Shown here in pieces: positions 52,201 to 61,480 of a stretch of 61,480 nt of DNA; the first letter of the stretch is position 1; the number at the start of each line of letters is the position of its first letter. A program made the translations under genes and the position numbers. The stretch spans positions 1 through 61,480 of the forward strand of contig JABVXV010000355.1 in the NCBI GenBank assembly GCA_013365325.1, in the 5' to 3' direction. The notes under the pieces are model-generated. The model worked only from the letters and a program-made list of their open reading frames with translations, had not been told where the DNA came from and ran no database searches. The DNA is from Dipetalonema caudispina. Lineage: Eukaryota > Nematoda > Chromadorea > Rhabditida > Onchocercidae.

Positions 52201-55200
52201 ATGATTTTAAAAAATTCATGGTGGATCATTCATTGCAGTGAGTGACTCAACAACAGGTTTTTGGAGAAAGTTTATTAAACTCGTTGTAAAACGGAGTAAC
52301 AACGCATAAATGCATTTATATGTTATTTTCAACATTAATAAGATATAGAATTTTTAGTTTTTAAACGTTCAGGATGCAGTGGAAATCAAATTTTTTAATG
52401 TTTTCGTTGCAAAGTTTTCTTTAGCGATGTTATTTGGAATATGTAATGAATGTTCGGGACGTCAAAGCAGAATCATGGCCTCTGATCGTCCTTATGCAGA
52501 AATCTTTCGCTGAACTATGTATGACATACCCAGAAATAGCATATCAGTATACATTTGTGTATATAAGGCAAACGGCAATACATCTTAGGAATGCAATGAC
52601 AGCCAAACGAAAGGTTATTTTTTGAGTTTTTGGACAGAATCCATAAGTGCTGTGGCAGTAAAGGCTGATAGAATGATGATATTCAAATCTTATTCTCGAG
52701 TAAAGCTGAAATAAAGGGTTGAAATAAATTAATAAAGACTAAATCGGGTAAAAATATGAAATTAATCGAAGATACGGAAAAAAACATGCTGAAGAATTTT
52801 TCAGTTTAACTTATGCAGTAAGTTCTTGTTTCAGGATCTGATCCAGACTATTTACAATTGGCAATTTATGCAGTGCTTATATCTGTGGAGTCAAGTGATT
52901 ATCAAAGCTCATCATCATATTTCTAGCAAAAACGAGGATACTTCTGGAATCAAGGAACTTGATTATCCGTTATGTCAGATTACGATCTCCACAATGAAGT
53001 ATATTTTCAGTTTTTTAATCAGTATTTTCCAAATTTGAAATCTACGATAACAAAAGCATCATTTAATCATCCAGTTTTTCGCTCATACCAATTGAGACAC
53101 GCTTTGCATTTGCAAAGTTTTAATGAATCCAGCCGTTTTATCAAATCTGTCAACAGCAATTTTTGAATTAAAAAGTGAAAATAAGTGGTATTTTATATCT
53201 CTTTTACTGCATAATCGTTCTTTCTAGACTTTTTCCATCGTTGAAATATTTCCCACTGCGATTGCACTGCCTCCGGATACTGCTTATTATACAGCAAAAT
53301 TGTCATATATATATCCCAACTTTGTCACTTGCTGTTGAGGTTCTCTTTTTTTTCATCATTGGATTGAGCTTTTTTGTGCAGTGAACGGATGGAATTTATG
53401 AAATGCCAAAAGGCTTTCTGAGGACATGGAAAAGCTTAAGGGAACTTTATGGTGACATTTTGATTGTTTTCTAACAATCATGGAGGTGCTTCAGTTATTC
53501 TTAGTGTCTTTCTGGTATCTAGATTGTCGTCAATAAATTTGTCGGGATTTTTTATGTATCGTCTTAGCTTTGATAGCTGTTTGATTATCCTTCATGTTCT
53601 GGTGGTTCTCTGATTGATTTTAGCAGCTTTTTCAATACTTTGAAAGTTTTTGTTGATTTTGGTAATTTTACTGTTGTTGCTGTCCTTCGTGGTTCACTGA
53701 TAATCTTTGATAGTCAGTGCAAAATTCAAGAAATTATAGGATATGTAGAATTTAAAAAATTTACCATAGAGCAACAAGGGATTATTCTCAAATGTCGAAA
53801 ACTACCTCATATAGCTATTTGAACTTAGTAAAAGATCCTTCAAAATGACTATACAAACCGATAAAAAATTGTTGTTGGTTGTTTCATGTAATTCACTGGT
53901 GATGATAATAATGATTAATGATTTCAGTTGCTATCTGATGCACTTTTAATGCTGAAGAAAAAACCTATCAGAGGGAAAGGGACGCAGAAAAACATCGATT
54001 TGAGATGTACGCTGAAGGTATAATTCTATTTTGTGTTTACTCTGCATTTTGATTTGGATTAAGAGAAATTAAAATTTTGTGAACGTTGCCATTAACTCTT
54101 ATGCTTTCCAAAGTCAGTTAAAATTTTGATTTGAATCCCTTCCTTCTCAGGCAAGACCGAAACTTTGTCAAATTTACTTTTCCGTTCATCACTCTGAAAT
54201 GAATTCTTTATATTTTGTTAATGACATTGTGTTCATTATTACCACAATTCAAAATGTATTAGCTGTTGTTTGAAAAAAAAAGTTCAAAATTTGAATGCAT
54301 GCATTTTTCAGGTTTCCACAGTACATATTGATGATGCCGGATTTCGTCAAGCAGTTTTGGAAGAATTATTCAGAATACATCTTGAAGCAGCTCATATCGT
54401 GCAACAGAACTGCGCCTTTGCGGACATTATCATTCCCATAAATCATGAGGTTGAAGTACATTTTGTATGAAATGGAAACAAATCCTTGGTGTGGCTAGAG
54501 CTATAGATGTACTAAAGAACTGATTTAAAAATATGAAGTGACTGATATATGGCACAGGGAACTTGCTACAGTTTCCTTCATGTTGATCTTTTGCTGTGTG
54601 TTCTCGTTGGTTACACAAAAAAAAGAAATACTTTTTGGTGTCTGAAAACGTGCACCAATAATTGCAACATCAATTTAATATTTTGCCAAATGATAGTTGA
54701 AATTGTTTAATGTTCAGTCCAATCTGTTTTCATGTTTTCTTTTTTCAGATTAAAGCATTCGTCAAGAATTGTCGCAGTACAGAATTTTCGCGACTTTTCA
54801 AATCGTTAGAAACAAAATTACAGGAGCAGGCTATTTACGCAAGAGAAATTTTGAATAGTACCGATGTAGATTTAACCAATGAAGCATTAATGGTATATAT
54901 GTTTATATATAAACATTCCATAATTCGTTCTTACTTTTCGCAAGAGCAGAAAGAAACAATAGACATGGTGGGGAAAGGAGAGGACTATGTTTTATCTCTC
55001 ATTAGTGATTACCGTTGTATTTTTTTTGTATTATTTGTAGAAAATTTGTTACAGAAACACTTGGAGAGACGATTCCAAGGTCTAGATGCTCCCCTGACAA
55101 AATTTTACGATTCATGGCAAAAGGTGTGGAAGCTGAAACAGAATGCAGGAAATTCAGTGGATGTTAGTTTTATCGCTTTACCCATATATGTGTTGGAAAC

Positions 55201-55731
55201 AAGATAGAAAATTGTTGTTTCCTTTCGAAACAATGAAATTCGAGTTATTGAAGGAATTATTGTTGAAACAACTGCCTGAAAGTTAATTCAATTTAAACAA
55301 TGATGTTAAAACTCGATTTTTTGCAGACAAAACCTGTACAACAGCCGGCTCCTCCAAATCCTGAACAGAACGTTACAGCGGCAATGAAAAGGAAATCAAC
55401 GGTTGCCGATAAAGTAGGCGTAAATTGACCTTCAAACTTCCAAAAGCGAAATTTCGAAGCCGTAGCGTAGATCACTAAATATCTTATTGTTCAGAATTGC
55501 TTTGGTTTAGTCTTCACTTCTAAATTTGGAAATTTCTTGCTTTAGGTACTTGTTTTCCTTTTTTGTGAAAACTTTCCGTTAATGCTAACAACATTGTCGC
55601 AGGTACATCGTTCTTCGATTAAAAAGAGCAGTACGAAGCGAGCAAAGCGGAAATCTGAGAAAAATATGCCGGTTAATGAAGGCGACGAAGATGTTTTAGA
55701 AGATCTAGTGCTTTCTGATGCTGAAAACTGA
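49219..55731 (+). CDS. pro-2: nucleolar complex protein 2 (NOC2 / NOC2L), ribosome biogenesis
   Basis: Noc2 pairs with Noc1 and then Noc3 to mature and export pre-60S ribosomal particles in the nucleolus and nucleoplasm; the C. elegans orthologue is PRO-2. Exons: 49219-49354, 49630-49770, 50047-50180, 50449-50757, 51178-51288, 51467-51577, 52425-52613, 52835-52998, 53228-53339, 53928-54017, 54312-54449, 54749-54892, 55055-55162, 55327-55413, 55603-55731 (TGA). All joins keep frame and give 700 residues, near the family's usual 700-750. Family signatures: [20 protein letters not shown] then [11 protein letters not shown] near residues 50-85; [74 protein letters not shown]. Both ends are rich in Lys/Arg (nuclear-type, for example RSKRRKKLE), and the end is acidic. 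A TTG at 49201 extends the frame, but ATG 49219 is the natural start. The intron 54893-55054 is stop-free and a multiple of three. Confidence 0.95.
51605..51803 (-). mobile_element. dispersed repeat copy 2, in a NOC2 intron
   Basis: Reverse-orientation partner of 45761-45963, lying inside the NOC2 intron 51578-52424. It keeps the same block order and a better B-box-like GGTTCGATTCT. At its end the internal CTTACCGACCTACC motif passes into a (GGTA)n tract (51800-51830). No target-site duplication was recognised. Confidence 0.75.
51800..51830. repeat. (GGTA)n microsatellite
   Basis: About eight GTAG/GGTA units at the end of the dispersed repeat. They were apparently seeded by its GGTAGGTCGGTAAG sequence. 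Confidence 0.92.
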
Positions 55732-56239
55732 CCCTGGTGAAGTTAGCGATTGTTGTTGGTTGTTATTGTTCGTAAGAATTTTATAAAATATTAACAAATG
55801 AAGTAACACTAACTGATACCATGAAATTATAGTGGAAACATTACAAAGATTCTAAAATATATTGGTCTATTTAAAGAAAGTGGAATTTAATAACAGAGAC
55901 AGACCGAAAGACTGCGATAAGTGAATCACTGGAATGCTGGAATATTGAAACAATCAAAATTCTTGAAAATTTAAATCACTCGGATTATTTATGGAGCAGT
56001 TCTCTATGATTAGTGTATTGTCTACAGAAGTATGATCATATATCTTATTCTTTCCAAAATCTTTAGCTTCGATTTTTTGTGTTATCAAATTCATAAAAAG
56101 GCGTAAGAGAACAGAACTAACTCCACTTTAACAAGTTAGATTGAAAAGATATTTTCGCTACTCATCGATCAGAAGATAGTGACAGTGATTGGTAATAATT
56201 GATATCAAAAATGCACATGCTACACGACTTGTACATATT
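55732..56239. other. 508-bp intergenic region between convergent NOC2 and glutathione synthetase genes
   Basis: Tail-to-tail 3' flanks with no coding sequence seen. No conserved element was recognised. Confidence 0.7.
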
Positions 56240-59200
56240 TCAAAACAAATAAGGCGAATCGATAACTGCAGCACCAATAGCTACCCCACCTTTGTCGACG
56301 TTTTTATCTTTGCTTCGGATGATATGTCCACTAACGTAGTTCTTCATGACATTTTCAGTTGGGATGTTATCAGTAACAGGTGATCCATAAAAATAAGCGT
56401 AAATTCCTAATTCCCCTACTACATCCATTAGAATCGGTTCCTGCTGTGGTCGAATCACATAGTTCTGAAATGATGCCTGGTACATGAATCGATATTAAAT
56501 GATTTTTTACTAACATAAATTTTATTTCTTGCAGAGTGTGTGAGCCTTTACATTTTACAAGGTTTATGATTTGATATAAACGTCTAAATTAGCCAAGATA
56601 TAAACAATTCAAAACATCCTTTTCACCTTAACAACCATCGGAGTGATGCGTTCCATAATTATATATGCCGCCATTTCATCCCTACTCATTGTTTTTAATT
56701 TCTCCGAAACTTCTTCCCCATAATAATTACCACCTCCACCTTCTAGTTGAGGTTTCAAGACGAACTTTTCCGGATGTACAACCGCATCCTACAAACAGAT
56801 AAGCCCTTTTCATATTTTTTGCTCTGTTTAACTTTGCTACTGGTCCATATCAGATGCTGTTACAAATTATGACACAAAATATTTGGAAGTTTACGTTTAC
56901 ATCCACAACAGTAGTTATATACTTAGCTTCGGAGCAATCCTTAATAAAACGGGGTCGACATAATATCGTATATTTTTATTTTCGTAAGAGGGAAACCTCG
57001 ATGTCAAATCAAATCAAGAATCCTACTAATTTCTGGGTTTTGCTACAGAAAAGTGTTAACACAATTACGGCACATTATACCTCAAATAGAAAACATTTCA
57101 AAATTCACCTGAATTATCTTTTGTGTTTTATCATCATCATTTTCCAGTCCCCACATACCAGCAAATGTTTTTCGAATTCTCGCACACATTCTGCCATCGG
57201 TAATGTACTTTTCCAGAACGCCATTTTCGGATAAAACCTAAAAATGGAAAATAATATCTCTGGAAATGATGCAGCCAGAAAGTGAGAATAGTTATGGAAC
57301 CTCACCTGTTGTACTTTCTTGGTATTTGCCAACTGTAAACCAATCCAGGGGCACTTCACTGCATCGGACAATTCGATGATACGACGAGTGGTCCATTCTG
57401 TTTCCGTCGGATAATTGCTTGGTGAGTAACCGGCTCGAAAATATACAACTGCTACACGTAACTTGTTATCCAAAATAAGATGATGATTGATTTCGTCAAC
57501 TTTTAATCTTAAAAAAATCATTGAAATTCAAAGTATTCTTCCACTGGGAAAAAAGGAAATGCAAATAAGCTGAAAAATTATAACAAAGGAGCCATATCAG
57601 ATCCAAAAAGTTTGAACCAATGTTCTAAAGTAATTAAAGGATAAAGAACATCATTAAATGATCATCAAACAGCAAAGATATATCAGTGAAACAGTGATAA
57701 CAACTGAATTTTTTTCGTTTATTTATTAATTTCCAGGTAGTGGGAGAAGATTCTAAAAAATAGAGTGAAGTTTTCACTTTAAAATGTGCAGTTGCAATTC
57801 ACCTTTTTGCACCGTCAGTTAATGTAATACGCAAGCATCTTGCACTTCTACTGCTGAGTTCATCAATACAATACTCCACATGTCTTTGATCGATTTGATT
57901 TCGATTAGCATCTTCAACCACGAATAATACGATTGCTTCTGGTACTCCATAATCATACCTGAAATTAGTCAATCCCATACAGTACAATAAATTCCATACG
58001 AACATTTGTTAAAGATATTTGAAAGAATAGAATCATTTCAGAACGACAAAGTTAGGGGATTACTGTTGTTTCAACTTACGGTTATTTTAACTATACGGCT
58101 ATACGTAAGCCGTATCAAACATACAATAATGCCATCATAATAATAATCAAGCAGCCCTCTGATGATCCGAACTTTTGATCTCAGGAAAAGATCTTAACTA
58201 AACTTTATTAAACAATTTAACAAAATTTACCACGCTTCGCAAATTCCTCTTGCAATTGTGACTGTTGGATGATTATCGAGAATAGCTTTTTTAATAATTT
58301 TATCAGGAAGTTGCAACGTTTCCAGTGTTCTTCTGTGCATGCTGGTAGCACGCTCGGCAAGTGAGCCCATGCTTGCAGCTATATTGTTCACTTCAATCTG
58401 AAGTTTCAATATCTTGAGTAGTCGTTTCTTTCCACACTTTTTTTCTATTAGGAAGTTAGAAAATCGATATCCGAATATTTAAGTAAATTAAGATTTGCAA
58501 TTTATAACAGGGAAAGTTCTCAGAATGTAATATTAACCTTGCTTTAATTACTGCTATCAGTGTGATGGAAAAAATAAAACTGCCACCTGTAATCACTATT
58601 ATTTCCGGTAACTCATCAATAAATAATTCATACTTTACCGACTGCTACTAAATCAAAAACAAGTACAATAAACAGATTTATTAAATGTTTTTTAACTGAA
58701 TAGACCTGTTTTAGGGAACGATTTCCATGACTATCTTCATGACACATATAATCATTCCTCTGTATCAACAACGTCTTTTTTTGACAAAAGTTTGAGATGC
58801 GCACCGCATTTAGGATTTCCACAAAATGCCTAGAAATGAGGATAAATTCCAGAAGTAAACAAAAGCAAATATATCCATGCATAAATATCTAGAACACGAT
58901 TGCAACTTATATTATGAATTTCGGAAAAGAAATACATTAAATAATCCATAAAAGATAATTTTTAAATTCCATTACATTTTAAAGAAAAATAAGCAAAAAA
59001 TGGGCAGTCCACCTTGTAAAATCATCAGTTTTTACCACCTCAGCATGTGATCTGATCAAGAAGTCGAAATCCCACGATATCCGAAAATACAACAAACTGA
59101 ATGCCTGCAAAGTTAGTTGTCTGAAAACTACGAATAAGCAAATCTAATTCGGAATAGAAACGAAGCATGGTACCCTTAGGTTGATTCTGAATGGTATAGG

Positions 59201-59983
59201 TCGAAATTAAGCTCATTTCAGGAAAACCAGATGACTAAATTTGTCCAGTTTTACATTTTGCATGTACAATAACAGGTAAAGCAATGTACTATCCGCCATT
59301 ACAGCACAGAATGAAAGAATCAATACTCTTGGATTGTACAGTGCACCGTAAGGAAGTATAAGATTAAAAGCCACCCTCATCTTCTTGATCAAATAGTGAT
59401 TAACACGATTCTCTCAATGAATCCCCCTGTTTATTCCGAACTTTTTCAGAAAAATCGAAATTGAATGGTGTGAATTCCCAAAAATTTACCATGATACATT
59501 TTTAATTTGTACAAGAAATAATAATATACCTGTTGAATATCCATAGCTTCCTGAAATAAGCTATAAGGAAACGGTGAGGGGAAGAGGGTACAGGGAGCTG
59601 TTTGACATATATCACTGCGATCGGCAGCTGCTGCTGTCCTCATAACCATACCATGAGCCTGCAACAAAAAATCAAATCATTGTACGGATATTGATAAGAT
59701 TCAAATCCCTTCTTTTCAACCTTCTTTTTTTAGTTCTAATCCTTAGTTTATATTTTACAAAAAAAAATACAAGTCTTTCATCACGTGTAAATTGTATAAA
59801 ATGCAAGTGGAACGAAAATATCAAAAAAAAAGGACTAACTAACAAATAAACATTAACACTAACATGAGCCCAATCAACAGTATCTTCAACTAATTGCTTG
59901 ATCAATTTCTCATCAATGAATTCCAATTTCGGATAATATTCCAGTACAGAACCATCTTCAGTTCTGCTTGATGTTTCATCCAT
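56240..59983 (-). CDS. gss-1: glutathione synthetase (eukaryotic type)
   Basis: Joins glycine to gamma-glutamylcysteine using ATP, the last step of glutathione synthesis in the cytosol; the family acts as a homodimer. Exons in coding order: 59864-59983, 59530-59658, 59013-59104, 58706-58829, 58231-58397, 57803-57958, 57306-57507, 57109-57237, 56627-56788, 56240-56464 (TGA). All joins keep frame and give 501 residues, slightly above the human 474. Seen: [13 protein letters not shown] and [11 protein letters not shown] near the N-terminus; [12 protein letters not shown] then [19 protein letters not shown], where E157 and N159 match the known Mg ligands; [20 protein letters not shown]; the glycine-rich loop [15 protein letters not shown] with E389, the third Mg ligand; YIIMERI; and the C-terminal [27 protein letters not shown]. 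The start is ATG 59983. An acceptor TCATTGCAG 38 bases upstream and a second AG four bases before the ATG could take a spliced leader. Confidence 0.96.
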
Positions 59984-60313
59984 TTACTAATTTTTCCAAT
60001 CACTTGAATCCAATACAATTCCTGCAATGAACGAAAAAAAAAAAAATGACAGCAATCTCGAACCAAAATTTCAATTAAAAAAAAAAAACAAAGATAAAAA
60101 AAATGTTGAAAAATGTGAAAAAAACTGGACCTAATCAATTTATCAGGTTGTATCATGCGTTATGTTATGTAAAGTTATTATATCATATCTTCTTTTCATT
60201 CTCTCATTCTTCTTTCACATAATATAATATTATCCTAAAATTGCTCTAAATATCCACATAAGTCCTTTTTAAGTTATCTAACATTTCAGGTTACTAATTA
60301 TCGACAAGTTTAC

Positions 60314-60348
<35 letters not shown>

Positions 60349-61033
60349 AAACTATTCTTGTGTGATGGATATTACCTTGACATACTCTTTGTTGTTGTTA
60401 GATTTAATCATCCAATAAATTGATTTGAAATATGAAATATCATCTTAGAGAATACTATCTTTTCAACATTATCTCATCATCTTTTATTCTACCTTTACAC
60501 TTTAAAAATATCATTAAATTTCGAAAAATATTTTCTAAACAATTGTTAAATTAAAATTTATTCAATAAAATTCATCATCAATACATCACATAGTTGTAAG
60601 GGTAAGAGAAATGGAAGGAAAGAAGTAAGAATAAAGTCAACCATCTTATTGCCACCTCACACAATCAAACCATTTAATCAAAAATTTAAAAAAAAAAGAA
60701 ATTTTCACAAAAGTGAACTATTTGAAAAATTTAACGTCTCAGCGAAATTTTATCGAAAAAAAAAAAGAAAAAATAGATCAACGATAAGATTGTGTGATGC
60801 AGAGAAAATGACCAATGACCAATTCTCAATTTCTTCTGCAATACTTACTACAATTTTCTCTTAAATGAACATAAAGATAAACAATTCGAAGGAATTACTA
60901 AATAATTTATTCATTCTTTAACCAAATAGACTATTTCCTTTTTTTTTGTTTTCTCATTTGACAATATAATAAGCAAAGAAATTATTAATGAACTGAAAAA
61001 TATAGAAAGACAAGTGATCAATTGTTGTGATAA
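59984..61033. other. upstream region of glutathione synthetase and of the right-edge gene
   Basis: No coding sequence was recognised. A run of 30 A lies at 60317-60346, with shorter A runs near 60038-60110. A leader acceptor for glutathione synthetase (minus strand) is at about 60021-60022. Open frames here are Lys/Phe-rich low complexity. Confidence 0.6.
60317..60346. repeat. A30 homopolymer
   Basis: Uninterrupted run of 30 A upstream of glutathione synthetase. Confidence 0.95.

Positions 61034-61480
<447 letters not shown>

Noticed and set aside
53640..53822. 60-codon frame in a NOC2 intron
   Set aside because: No similarity. NOC2 exons 9 and 10 join exactly across it (53339 to 53928) as in the family.
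56854..57234. 126-codon plus-strand frame
   Set aside because: It overlaps glutathione synthetase exon 8 and an intron on the other strand. The minus-strand reading has clear homology, and this one has none.

Overview
The window looks like nuclear DNA of a parasitic nematode, most likely a spirurid or filarial-type worm. It is very AT-rich and carries dozens of long A or T runs and simple repeats. Its genes are split into many short exons with nematode-style splice sites (acceptors of TTTCAG type, donors GTAAGT/GTTAGT). Several first exons sit a few bases behind an acceptor-like AG, as expected for spliced-leader trans-splicing. No bacterial, viral or transposase genes were seen. The species cannot be named from this sequence. 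Both ends are runs of the same triplet repeat, (TTA)n on the left and (AAT)n on the right, so the window may be a whole contig broken at repeats.

Layout. (1) 2035-31476, plus strand: a large 25-exon gene for an F-BAR + C1 + RhoGAP protein (SPV-1 / ARHGAP29-ARHGAP45-GMIP family). It contains an 11.7 kb intron and its 5' end is uncertain. (2) 31477-36680: repeat-rich intergenic DNA. (3) 36681-40080, plus: cystathionine gamma-lyase in 10 exons. (4) 42176-44377 and 46681-48428, minus: two tandem paralogues with a divergent major-sperm-protein (MSP) domain and near-identical exon structure. One ends in a membrane anchor and the other does not. (5) 49219-55731, plus: the ribosome-biogenesis protein NOC2 in 15 exons, divergent from the upstream MSP gene. 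(6) 56240-59983, minus: glutathione synthetase in 10 exons, tail-to-tail with NOC2. (7) 61034 to the end, plus: the possible start of a gene whose second exon runs into a long asparagine (AAT) tract.

Two genes belong to one pathway: cystathionine gamma-lyase makes cysteine by transsulfuration, and glutathione synthetase completes glutathione. They lie about 16 kb apart, on opposite strands, with other genes between them, so a shared operon is excluded. The other genes have unrelated roles: Rho signalling and membrane curvature, ribosome assembly, and MSP-fold proteins.

The most unusual items are the MSP tandem pair with gain or loss of a tail anchor, a dispersed repeat of about 200 bp present twice in opposite orientations (one copy in a NOC2 intron), a perfect 30-bp palindrome beside one copy, a stop-free intron of 162 nt in NOC2, and the near absence of long homopolymers across the NOC2-glutathione synthetase block. 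All exon joins were read by hand; every internal join listed keeps the reading frame.
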